DNA of 64,000 nt, from contig DASYQE010000086.1 of the NCBI GenBank assembly GCA_036005805.1, positions 1 to 64,000 of the forward strand. Direction: 5' to 3'. Source of the DNA: DASRAU01 sp036005805 (lineage in GTDB: Bacteria; Acidobacteriota; Polarisedimenticolia; Gp22-AA2). Positions within the stretch are counted from its first letter, which is position 1, and every line of letters begins with the position of its first letter. A program made the translations under genes and the position numbers. The notes under the pieces were generated by a model. It saw nothing but the letters and a program-made list of their open reading frames with translations, ran no database searches and was not told the DNA's origin. This document shows positions 7,964-15,773 of this stretch, piece after piece.

Positions 7964-10366
7964 TTACGCCGGGTTCCTGAACCGCGCAATGAGAAAGGCG
8001 GCGGTCGCATAGGCGGCGGTTCCGAACCAGAAGGTCGCGCCGATTCCGAACGCCAGCGACAATGCCGTCGCCAGCACTGATCCCCACACCGAAGCCGCCC
8101 CGTTGACCGCCCAGAACCACGGACCGGAATCCGGGACGCGAGCCGACGCGAGCCGCATTCCGAGCGGGAAGGCCATCCCCATGAAAAACCCGAGCGGCAG
8201 GAGAAGAGCGACCGCGCCGCCGATTCGCACCGGGGTCGTCGCGCCGGCCAGCCGGTGCACCACGAACGGCGTCGCGAACCCGACCACGAGCAGCACCACG
8301 AGCAGGCCGGCCAACCGGCGCGCGGCGGCGCGCCCCAGCTCGGCCGCCGGCAGGTCGCGAATCGACAGGCTGCCCGCGCCTCCGGCCAGAAGCAGCGCGA
8401 ACAGCACGACCGCGAGCCCGAGGGTCGGATGGCCGAGCAGCAGGATGAGCCGCTGCAGCTGCGCGATCTCGACCAGCATGAAGCCGACGCCGAGCGCGGC
8501 GAAATAGCACAGGTCCGGCACGGCCGCCCGTTGCTCGGGACGGCGCGCGGCGCGCGTCATCGGGACGACGAGGCAGGCGGCCGCGGCCAGGGTGCTGGCG
8601 AGCAGGAGCGCGCCCAGCATGGTGACCGCCTTCTGGTTGCCGGCCACGCTGCCCTGCGCGGCGACGCGCGGCCGCAGCGCGTCGCGCAGGCGCACCACGT
8701 TGAAGAAGAACGGGGAGTCGTCGGTCGGCGGATCGACCCGCAGCGGCGGGTCCCCGGCGAGCAGCGCTCCGGCGGTGCCCGCAGCGAGCGCGCCGAACAC
8801 CGGATCGGTCGTGACATCAGGCGCCAGGACCAGCTCGAAGCGCCGCGGCGCGGCCCACGCGCGCAGCCGGGCGACGTCCTGGTCGTCGAACGGATCGGGA
8901 CTGACGACGATCGACCCGACCGGCGACCTTCCCGGCGGCTGCGTCGCGAGGATGATGTGCCGGCGCGGATCGGCGATGCCGCGATCGGCGAGCGACGCCT
9001 GGGCGAGTGAAGTCAGCCGGTACATCTCGATGGGCCGGCCGGCGGAGAGAAACCACGAGAAGGCGAGCACGCCACGCGGGCGCAGCCGATCGAGGAACAG
9101 GCGCCACCCCTCGCGGGTGTAAAGCGAGTTCTCGGTGAAGGCGAAGGCGCCGGCGGCGGTTGCCGCCGAGGTGTCCACGAGCGACGCCTGGATGATGTCG
9201 AAGCGGTCGCTGCGGCGGGCGATCTGGCTGCGCGCCTCGTCGTGGATCAGTGTGACGCGCGGATCTTGATCGAGGTGGCCGGTGAAATCTCCGAAGACCT
9301 CGGTCACGGCGTGCAGGATGGTCTCGTTGACCTCGACGCCGATCACCTCGGGCTGCCCGTAGGCGAGGGCGGTGAGGACATCGCGGCCGCCTCCCACGCC
9401 GATGACGAGGACGCGCCCGCCCGGGCGCAGCACGTGCGCCATGCCGGTGATGTCCCAGCGCAGGTGGTCCACCTCCTCGGGCCGCCCGTGGTACTCGGTC
9501 AAAACCGTGGAGGCGCCGCCGTCGATGTCGAGGATCATCTGCCGCACCGGCCGGACCGGCGTGTACGCGGCGCTCAGTCCCCAGCCGAGCGGCGCTCCGG
9601 TCGGCGCGCGGCGCACCCGGACGCGCGAGGTGGCGTTCCAGCCTTCGTAGACCGCCGGCTCTTCCGCGTGGCCCTTCACCGCCGCGATGCGCAGCAGCGG
9701 CGCCTGCGCCCGCACCAGCACGCCGTTGACGAACACGAAGACGGCCAGTCCCGCCGCGACGAGCAGGGAGAGCGGCAGCAGGCGGCTTTCTTCCTCGGCG
9801 TCGAAGGCGAAGCAGGCGGCGCCGACGGCGGCCAGGGCCCCGGCGGCGAACACCGCGGTCGGCCCGTCGGTCGCCTTCAGCAGCGGGATGACCGCGAGAC
9901 AGGCGAGGGCGGCGCCGGTCAGATCGCAGGCGTACAGCCGTCCCACCTGCCGGGGAAAGCGGGTCAGCGCCAGTCCGACCGCCACGCCGCTCAGGCAGAA
10001 GGGGATGGCGCTCAGGAGCAGGATGATCGCGTCCGCCAGGATCGCGCCGGGCGTCGGATCGGTGGAGAACGGGATCCGCAGCATCGGCACCAGACACGCC
10101 GGCAGCGCCAGCGCGAACAGCAGCGACGCCAGCGCCATGTGACGCCTGGTCTTTTCGGGGGCGAAGAAGCGCCGGCCCGTGTCGATGAGAATCGCGCCGA
10201 CGGTCAGCCCGAACATCGCCACCGAGATGGCGATGAAGGCGAAGTGGTACCAGGTGATGACGCTGAAGATGCGCGTCAGGACGATTTCATGCAGCAGCGT
10301 CGCCATCGCGACGCACCCGAGCCCCGCGCAGTTCCACGGTCCCGCCGGCCCGGACTCTTCCGGCAT
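7964..10366 (-). CDS. Membrane-embedded spermidine-synthase-like protein
   Basis: About 800 residues. An N-terminal bundle of membrane helices (MATLLHEIVLTRIFSVITWY onward, to about 220) is followed by a spermine/spermidine-synthase Rossmann domain with the S-adenosyl-type loop VIGVGGGRDVL near residue 322, the acidic GVEVNE, and a DTSAATAAGAFAFTENSLYT segment in place of the usual D-S-T-D-P-x-G catalytic loop. More membrane helices close the protein (about 570-800). Because the polyamine-synthase loop is altered, the true substrate is uncertain. Start: ATG at 10366 has GGGAG just upstream. An in-frame ATG at 10393 has no ribosome site, and a TATGAT sits at 10398-10403. Decayed DNA of this gene's 5' end recurs at 12368-12491. 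Confidence 0.82.
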   Translation of the reverse strand: MPEESGPAGPWNCAGLGCVAMATLLHEIVLTRIFSVITWYHFAFIAISVAMFGLTVGAILIDTGRRFFAPEKTRRHMALASLLFALALPACLVPMLRIPFSTDPTPGAILADAIILLLSAIPFCLSGVAVGLALTRFPRQVGRLYACDLTGAALACLAVIPLLKATDGPTAVFAAGALAAVGAACFAFDAEEESRLLPLSLLVAAGLAVFVFVNGVLVRAQAPLLRIAAVKGHAEEPAVYEGWNATSRVRVRRAPTGAPLGWGLSAAYTPVRPVRQMILDIDGGASTVLTEYHGRPEEVDHLRWDITGMAHVLRPGGRVLVIGVGGGRDVLTALAYGQPEVIGVEVNETILHAVTEVFGDFTGHLDQDPRVTLIHDEARSQIARRSDRFDIIQASLVDTSAATAAGAFAFTENSLYTREGWRLFLDRLRPRGVLAFSWFLSAGRPIEMYRLTSLAQASLADRGIADPRRHIILATQPPGRSPVGSIVVSPDPFDDQDVARLRAWAAPRRFELVLAPDVTTDPVFGALAAGTAGALLAGDPPLRVDPPTDDSPFFFNVVRLRDALRPRVAAQGSVAGNQKAVTMLGALLLASTLAAAACLVVPMTRAARRPEQRAAVPDLCYFAALGVGFMLVEIAQLQRLILLLGHPTLGLAVVLFALLLAGGAGSLSIRDLPAAELGRAAARRLAGLLVVLLVVGFATPFVVHRLAGATTPVRIGGAVALLLPLGFFMGMAFPLGMRLASARVPDSGPWFWAVNGAASVWGSVLATALSLAFGIGATFWFGTAAYATAAFLIARFRNPA

Positions 10367-10408
10367 GTCTCCCGCGCCTTCGCCAGCGCCCATGGCGCGG
10401 CATCATAC

Positions 10409-10540
10409 CTAGGCGCAGGGACGTGTGTTGGGTTGCGGCGGCCCGGCGCTGTCGGTGCCGAGGTTGGTCCGGCGCGAGCGTCACGTGGCGAGGTCGCCGC
10501 GGTAGACATTACAGCGACCAAAGCCGGTCTCCCGTTGCCC
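10409..10540 (-). pseudogene. Relic of a MopE-family gene (C-terminal domain only)
   Basis: Reverse-strand codons read QRETGFGRCNVYRGDLAT, then an in-frame TGA at 10481-10483, then RSRRTNLGTDSAGPPQPNT and RPCA, then TAG at 10409-10411. This matches the C-terminal domain of the gene at 13861 (ESGFDSFNLYRGDLAVL and SSLGTDSTGQPRPNTHPCP) with about 50 residues deleted between the two halves. No upstream part survives. It lies 16 bases from the longer start option of the spermidine-synthase-like gene. It is not an expressed gene. Confidence 0.85.
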
Positions 10541-10566
10541 CTTAAGCGGCGAGAAACCCGGGGATC

Positions 10567-10586
10567 CGGACACTTCGGGATGTCCG
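10567..10586. repeat. Short inverted repeat CGGACA-N8-TGTCCG
   Basis: Two perfect six-base arms (10567-10572 and 10581-10586) flank an eight-base centre, in the 193-base gap between the MopE relic and the beta-helix gene. It could be a regulator site or a small hairpin. The rest of the gap shows only a weak TTGACG at 10599-10604 with a poor -10 partner. Confidence 0.3.
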
Positions 10587-10733
10587 AATTTGCTCTCCTT
10601 GACGCCCAGGTCTCGTCGGAGCGATAGACGGCGTGTGAGGAGAGAGGAGGGGGCCTGTCCCACCATCTGCCCGGCAGTTGCCGTCCCCTCACGCGGTGAA
10701 CCGGCGGGCTTCGGTCATCTCGGAGGTTAACCG

Positions 10734-12098
10734 ATGAGAATGCGAATTCGCTCCCTGCTACTCATGCTTCCGATCGTTGTAACGAGCTGGCTCGCGGGAA
10801 CTTCCCCGAGTCTTGCGGTTTCGTCAAAATTCAAGGACGTCTGCGCGTCCGGCTGTACCTATTCGAGCGTTCAGGACGCCATCGATGCCATCAGCGACAG
10901 CAGCTCCACAAATGTCTATACGATCTTTGTGGACGCGGGTGTGCTGACCACCTCGACCGGCATCACGACCAACGGCAAGAGCTACATCAACTTCATCGGA
11001 CGGGGCATGGGAGCCTCGATCGTGCAGGCGACCGCGGGATGGTTCGGCGCTTCGCGGAACCTTCTGGATCTGAGCGACTCCACGCACATCGTCGTGCGCG
11101 GGCTCACTCTCGATGCCAAGACGAACGACGACGGAAGTAACTCAACCTCCAACAATTACACCGCTGTCCTGACGGACGACGCCGACGCCATTCTGTTCGA
11201 CAGCTGCGAGGTCATGGCCTCCACCTACGCTTTCTGGGAGGCGTCCAATTCGAGCGGTCACCACATCGAGCTCAGGAACAGCGTGGTCCGGTCGGCCTAC
11301 TACGGTCTCTACCTCCAAACCCCCGCTTCGTGGCACATCTACTCCTCAGACATCCGGGCTATCAGGACAGGCACTGGCGAGAGCGTCACGACGGCGGCGC
11401 CTGCCGGGATCCAGATCTCGGGAGGCTTGGACACAAAGGTCACGGTCTGGGGTTCTCATGTTCACGCCGAATCCTCATACGCTGGTATGACGGGAACGGG
11501 GATGTCGGCTGTCCGAGGCGCATCTGTCGGAGCCCAGTTCATTGCGGTCGGGAGCACCCTGCACGCGAAGCTCCTGGTCAATCTCGACTCGAGTCACAAC
11601 TGGTTCGGTATCGCCGCGCTGACTCTCGAGAGTTTCACCAGCTCGCCCTTGTTCCACGTCGTCGGGTCCGATCTTCTCTACGAAACGCCGACGAACTTGT
11701 CTTACGGAAGGCCTTGCGCTATCGCCTACCGAGGGACCGGTATTAGTACGGCGACTTTCAACCTCGACAATTCGCACATGGTTGACCTGGGGGGGAGCGG
11801 CGGCGGTGCGCGCAGTGACATCCTCAACACGTACCCTATTGAACAGACCTACCAACCCCGATTCAGGCAGGCCGCCGTACATTCAACTCAGAACCCCCAG
11901 AAGGGAACGGTCACGTTGAGCTCTGGCTCATCGACGGTCTCTCTTTCGCCGACGCAGAGCGACAAGTACTACACCGTGCTTCTGACTTCGAGCACGCAGG
12001 AAACTTTGAGCGTCACGTCGAAGTCAACAACACAATTCACCATCTCATCGTCGAACGGCAGTTCGACAGCCGTCGTCGATTACATCGTGGTGAGGTAG
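10734..12098 (+). CDS. Secreted right-handed beta-helix protein with phage-tail-like C-terminus
   Basis: A 454-residue exported protein; ATG preceded by GGAGG and a signal peptide (MRMRIRSLLLMLPIVVTSWLA). After CTYSSVQDAIDAI, the usual entry to pectin-lyase-like folds, come Ser/Thr/Asn-rich coils of a parallel beta-helix (about 60-390; for example STHIVVRGLTLDAK). The last ~65 residues (GTVTLSSGSSTVSLS, YYTVLLTSSTQETLSVTSKS, FTISSSNGSS, VVDYIVVR) resemble the C-terminal domain common on viral and phage receptor-binding proteins. The DNA is lower in GC than most of the window, and the gene opposes its neighbours, sitting between a decayed ftsK end and a decayed MopE gene. Acquisition by transfer is plausible. 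Activity is unknown; polysaccharide binding is the natural guess. Confidence 0.85.
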   Translation: MRMRIRSLLLMLPIVVTSWLAGTSPSLAVSSKFKDVCASGCTYSSVQDAIDAISDSSSTNVYTIFVDAGVLTTSTGITTNGKSYINFIGRGMGASIVQATAGWFGASRNLLDLSDSTHIVVRGLTLDAKTNDDGSNSTSNNYTAVLTDDADAILFDSCEVMASTYAFWEASNSSGHHIELRNSVVRSAYYGLYLQTPASWHIYSSDIRAIRTGTGESVTTAAPAGIQISGGLDTKVTVWGSHVHAESSYAGMTGTGMSAVRGASVGAQFIAVGSTLHAKLLVNLDSSHNWFGIAALTLESFTSSPLFHVVGSDLLYETPTNLSYGRPCAIAYRGTGISTATFNLDNSHMVDLGGSGGGARSDILNTYPIEQTYQPRFRQAAVHSTQNPQKGTVTLSSGSSTVSLSPTQSDKYYTVLLTSSTQETLSVTSKSTTQFTISSSNGSSTAVVDYIVVR

Positions 12099-12105
12099 AA
12101 CTGCT

Positions 12106-12132
12106 CCCGTGGCGTGGAACCCACGCCACGGG
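12106..12132 (+). terminator. Hairpin after the beta-helix gene
   Basis: A 12-base perfect stem (CCCGTGGCGTGG with CCACGCCACGGG) around a three-base loop starts eight bases past the stop at 12098. Only a short, mixed T run (GGTTCCTT) follows, so termination would be imperfect without help. Confidence 0.6.
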
Positions 12133-12187
12133 GTTCCTTCCTCCGCTCAAGGCGCAAGGTTCACAGGAAGAGCTTCCGATGGATTCC

Positions 12188-12366
12188 TCAGCCCTGCTCT
12201 TCGCGCATCTGTCGAGGCGGGCGAGGAAATCGGGTTCGACCAGGACCTCGCGGCTACTCCACGCAGATCTGCCCCTGCTGCGCGGCGATGCGGACCGCCT
12301 GGTCGTAGGCGGGATCCTGTTCTTCGCCCATGCCTCCGGCGCCGCCCGTTCGGCTTCGTCGCGCCT
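12188..12366 (-). pseudogene. Decayed copy of the 3' end of ftsK
   Basis: The + strand from 12188 (TCA, the old stop, then GCCCTGCTCTTCGCGCATCT) runs parallel to 15774 onward, the 3' end of the intact ftsK: the first ~65 bases differ at only a few places, about 90 bases are then missing, and homology resumes through the GATCTGCCCCTGCTG and GACCGCCTGGTCGTA... segments to about 12366. One-base gaps destroy the frame. Orientation is the same as ftsK. It abuts the synthase-gene relic that follows. Confidence 0.85.
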
Positions 12367-12367
12367 A

Positions 12368-12491
12368 TCTCGTGCAGCAACGTCGCCATCGCGACGCAGC
12401 CGAGCCCCGCGCAGGTGAATGCCCCCGCCGCCCGGGGTCCCCTTAGGGTGGAACTCGTCGCATCACCGGCGCTGATGGCCGCGCATCATAC
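12368..12491 (-). pseudogene. Decayed copy of the 5' end of the spermidine-synthase-like gene
   Basis: The + strand 12370-12412 (GTGCAGCAACGTCGCCATCG and on) matches 10289-10333 inside the 5' end of the intact gene nearly base for base. The match weakens and then returns at 12468-12491 (GGCGCTGATGGCCGCGCATC), matching the start region at 10384-10407, where the codon equal to the ATG at 10393 is lost. It lies directly against the ftsK relic; the join is near 12366. The remaining 36 bases to the stop at 12528 hold nothing recognisable. Confidence 0.82.
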
Positions 12492-12527
12492 GGCGACCGG
12501 CGGATGCGCTTCCCGCAGCGGCTGTGT

Positions 12528-13748
12528 TCAGTTGACCGGGACGACCGGAATTGGAACCGGCTCCTCGTGCACGGGCGGACCGCACGGCGGCTTGACGGGC
12601 CGTCCCCTCGGGCAGGTCTGGGGAACGCCGCCGGAGCAGGCTGGGATGACGTTGGCGCACCGGCCCTTCCCGCACGTCACGGAGCCGAGTCCCTCGTCGA
12701 CCTCGCCGTCGCAGTCGTTGTCGATTCCGTCGCAGACCTCCGTGTTCCCCGGGTAGGCATTCGGATTGCTGTCGTCACAATCCCACAGATCATCGCAGGT
12801 CGTGACGCCATCGCCGTCCGCATCCTGGCAGTTTACGAATCCTCTGCGCAGGAAGCCGGCGATTGCCGGGGACTCCTGTCCGTTGAAGCGATAGGTGGCT
12901 CCGAGATAGACGCACTCGGCCGGGGCCGGCGTCGGGAACGACACGGTCGCGTGTCCCTGGGCGTCGCTGTCCGCGAGGAAGGTCCACGCCGGGGTCCGCA
13001 GGTCGCGCGTCGGCAGCGACAGGCAGGCCCCCCGTTGCATGTAGACGCGGCCCGGCGTGATGGCCGCGATCGGCGAGGCGCCGTTGCACAGGCCAAGCAA
13101 TTCGCCGACGGATTCCGGGTCGCAATCGGTCGAGATTCTCGGAGCGAGCACGGTCAGGTTGAGGCTGTCGCTTCCACCCGACGAGGACGAGCTGTCGACA
13201 CGCAGCAAGCGACGGTCCGGGTCGTCGCAGGCCAGCGGCGGGAACGTCGGCTCGTAAGGGTGCGCCCCCTCGACAAGGTAGGAAGAAAAATCGGTCGAGT
13301 ACGAGAGACTCGTCAGGACCGAGGTGCCGTCCTCGGCGACGGTGTGCGTGTGGAGGCGTGCGCTGCCGTTTGGAAAGCCCGCCGGATTGGGGCATCCGGG
13401 AAACGCGCCGACGCCGCTCCAGTCGAATTCAATCGTCACCTGGCCGTCACCGTAGACCCCGGCTTCGGGCTGGCACGGGATGCCCTGGCTGGTGAGCGCC
13501 GAACGGTCGCGGCAGACCGAGCTGAGACCCGCGGTGTTCACTCCTGCCGGATTCGAGAGCAGGTAGATGTAACTGAACGTCGCATTGCCGTCCGGGCAGT
13601 GCTCGAACCACGACCCCAGCATGTGCGCGGTGAACTGGGGGCCCGGACAGGTCCCGGCGGAGACGACCCCCACGGCGATCGCGGCCACCGACATCAGGAC
13701 TTTCGAGCGGGTGAGGACTCCGGTGCGGGCGACGGATGACAGTCTCAT
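12528..13748 (-). CDS. Short MopE-family secreted protein lacking the C-terminal half
   Basis: A 406-residue exported protein. ATG with AGGAG seven bases upstream; signal peptide ending near VVSAG. The shared N-terminal module covers about 35-300 and MopE-type repeats about 305-375 (DCDDSNPNAYPGNTEVCDG, DNDCDGEVDEG). After CSGGVPQTC the relatives continue into further repeats and the C-terminal domain, but here a Pro/Val-rich tail (HEEPVPIPVVPVN) ends the protein next to decayed synthase DNA at 12491. The truncation probably came with that rearrangement. The frame is otherwise clean, so it may still be made and exported. A GATCGTATC element about 40 bases upstream resembles the -10 regions at 1071 and 24662. 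Confidence 0.82.
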   Translation of the reverse strand: MRLSSVARTGVLTRSKVLMSVAAIAVGVVSAGTCPGPQFTAHMLGSWFEHCPDGNATFSYIYLLSNPAGVNTAGLSSVCRDRSALTSQGIPCQPEAGVYGDGQVTIEFDWSGVGAFPGCPNPAGFPNGSARLHTHTVAEDGTSVLTSLSYSTDFSSYLVEGAHPYEPTFPPLACDDPDRRLLRVDSSSSSGGSDSLNLTVLAPRISTDCDPESVGELLGLCNGASPIAAITPGRVYMQRGACLSLPTRDLRTPAWTFLADSDAQGHATVSFPTPAPAECVYLGATYRFNGQESPAIAGFLRRGFVNCQDADGDGVTTCDDLWDCDDSNPNAYPGNTEVCDGIDNDCDGEVDEGLGSVTCGKGRCANVIPACSGGVPQTCPRGRPVKPPCGPPVHEEPVPIPVVPVN

Positions 13749-13860
13749 TGACGGCTCCTATGGCGTCTGGCGAGATACGATCTTTCTTACGCCAATCGCG
13801 CCGATTCCGCAACCACGAGTTCGAAGCCGGGTCCATTCGGCCCGCCGGGCGGCATCCGCC

Positions 13861-15720
13861 TCACGGGCACGGATGCGTGTTCGGACGCGGCTGGCCCGTG
13901 CTGTCGGTGCCGAGGCTGCTCTCGCCGCCGGGACCGTTGCCGGTGACGAGCCAGAAGACCGCCTGTCCGGGTGAGAGAGCCGTCGCGTCGAGAACGTCGG
14001 GATCGGGGAGGTCGCAGGCTCTTGCAGCCAGGGGGACGGTCGCCGGGTCCTGCGTGGACTCACCGGTCTGACGCAGCACGGCGAGATCGCCGCGGTAGAG
14101 GTTGAACGAGTCGAACCCGCTCTCAGCCTGCCAGTAGACAAATGCCTGCGACGCCCGAATCAGGATCAAGCCGTCGTCGAGATCGCAGGCGTCCCCTTCG
14201 GCATCGTGGTCGAGGTCATCCTGCTGGGAGTTGTCGGCGCTCGGACAGTTGTCGCAGGCGTCCCCGCGACCATCAGAATCCAGATCCCCCTGGGCGGGGT
14301 CATAGCTCGTCGGGCAGTCGTCGCAGACTCCTGCCCGAAGGTCGTCATCCAGGTCGGCGACCGTGTCATCGAGGTCATCCACGAGCCCGTCGCAATCGTC
14401 GTCCAGGCCATTGCAAATCTCGATCGACCGGGAGCGGGAGAACCGATCGTGATCGTTGCAGTCGATGTTGCAGGGGTTTCCATCCCCGTCGGCGTCCGCG
14501 GGATGGGGCACGTCGTCCACGAGGCCGTTGCAGTCATTGTCGACACCGTCGCACGTCAGACCTTCGGGAGACGGTGAGCCCGGGACGCAGTTCTGCGGCG
14601 CGCCGTTGGTGCAGCGGGGAACGGTCCTCGCGCAGGCACCCAGGCCGCAGCTCTCCATGCCGAGGAGCTCATCGGCGGCGCCGTCGCAGTCGTTGTCCAT
14701 CCCGTCGCAGATCTCCGGCCGACCAGGCCTGGTGTTGGGATCGGCATCGTTGCAGTCGCCGCCGCACGCGGTGAGGCCGTCGCCGTCAGCATCGGGGCAG
14801 TCGTTTCCGTGCTTGATCTTGACGAACCCTCCAATGGCGGGTGTTTCCGTGCCTCCGAGACGGTAGGTCGCGCCGATGAAGGCGCATTCACTCAACGAGG
14901 TGGGTTCGGGGAAAGAGATCGCCGCGTGCCCTTCGGAGTCGGGGGCGCCGGCGAGCGCCCAGGCTGAGGTGCGGATGTCGCCAACCCCCGCGTTGCACTC
15001 GGTGACGCGCGTGTAGAGGCGTCCGAGCCCTCGAGGTGGGATGCTGAGAGGTCCGTCGGGACAGCCTCCAAGCGCTGCTCCCACGGTTCCGGCGTCGCAA
15101 TCGCTCCTGATGGTTGGGAGCGACAGGGTCAGGGCGACATGAACCTGTCCATTGTCCCGGGTGACACCATCGACGTGCAGGAGCGTCTGCTCCGCCGGCT
15201 GACATGAAAGTGGCAAGGCGACGTTGGATGTGGCATCGAGCTTCTGGGCCGCTTCCACCAGGAACATGGCGAAAGAGGTGGAGTAGCCGAGGCTCGTGAG
15301 GATCGACCAGCCGTTGCGATCCACGAGGTGGATCGCGATCCGGCCATCGCCGTCTCCGCCTGTTGGGGGAACGGGACAGCCCGGAGGGATACCGAACCCT
15401 CCCCAGTCGAACGCGATGGTGACGAGGCCATCGAAGTAGCGGCCAGCCTCTGGTTGGCAGTCTATGGATTGACTGGTCACGGTCCCGCTCTCCGCGCAGA
15501 CGAAACCCACAAAAGAATCGGATGCGGAATTGAGCGCCGGGTTGGCCAGGACCCAGATGTAGCCCCCGACCGCCTGGCCATCACTGCAGGTGTCGAACCA
15601 GCCGCCGAAACTGTGCCTGACCGGCTGCGAATACGGACAGGTCGCTTCGGCTGCACCTCCCCCGATGGCAACCGCGAAAAGGACGAGCACACCGGCGGCG
15701 GAGCGACGCGACACGGGCAT
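13861..15720 (-). CDS. Secreted MopE / thrombospondin-3 repeat protein
   Basis: A 619-residue exported protein starting at ATG 15720 (MPVSRRSAAGVLVLFAVAIG, a signal peptide). The frame is open upstream to 17241, but that part lies across ftsK and is not this gene. Parts: shared N-terminal module (about 28-305), MopE repeats (about 307-455; DCNDADPNTRPGRPEICDG, DNDCDGAADE), two thrombospondin-3 repeats (about 458-513) and the shared C-terminal domain (about 515-619; FNLYRGDLAVLRQTG, FWLVTGNG, ending PCP). No clear ribosome site precedes the ATG, and a TATAAA lies only seven bases before it, so a leaderless or very short transcript is possible. It follows ftsK on the same strand after 53 bases. 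Confidence 0.88.
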   Translation of the reverse strand: MPVSRRSAAGVLVLFAVAIGGGAAEATCPYSQPVRHSFGGWFDTCSDGQAVGGYIWVLANPALNSASDSFVGFVCAESGTVTSQSIDCQPEAGRYFDGLVTIAFDWGGFGIPPGCPVPPTGGDGDGRIAIHLVDRNGWSILTSLGYSTSFAMFLVEAAQKLDATSNVALPLSCQPAEQTLLHVDGVTRDNGQVHVALTLSLPTIRSDCDAGTVGAALGGCPDGPLSIPPRGLGRLYTRVTECNAGVGDIRTSAWALAGAPDSEGHAAISFPEPTSLSECAFIGATYRLGGTETPAIGGFVKIKHGNDCPDADGDGLTACGGDCNDADPNTRPGRPEICDGMDNDCDGAADELLGMESCGLGACARTVPRCTNGAPQNCVPGSPSPEGLTCDGVDNDCNGLVDDVPHPADADGDGNPCNIDCNDHDRFSRSRSIEICNGLDDDCDGLVDDLDDTVADLDDDLRAGVCDDCPTSYDPAQGDLDSDGRGDACDNCPSADNSQQDDLDHDAEGDACDLDDGLILIRASQAFVYWQAESGFDSFNLYRGDLAVLRQTGESTQDPATVPLAARACDLPDPDVLDATALSPGQAVFWLVTGNGPGGESSLGTDSTGQPRPNTHPCP

Positions 15721-15726
15721 GAGTTC

Positions 15727-15754
15727 TTTATACGCGATTCGACGCGGGGGGCAA
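15727..15754 (-). promoter_or_regulatory. Candidate promoter of the MopE gene at 13861
   Basis: On the reverse strand TTGCCC (15754-15749) and TATAAA (15732-15727) are separated by 16 bases. Transcription would begin at or next to the ATG at 15720, which fits the absence of a ribosome site. The -35 match is partial. Confidence 0.35.
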
Positions 15755-15773
15755 CGAAAAAGATCGAGGGTGG

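Noticed and set aside
12147..12389. An 80-codon frame across the relics
   Set aside because: It begins with residues of the decayed synthase gene (MATLLHEI) and goes on in a wrong frame of the ftsK copy, so it is a chance product of the fossil join.
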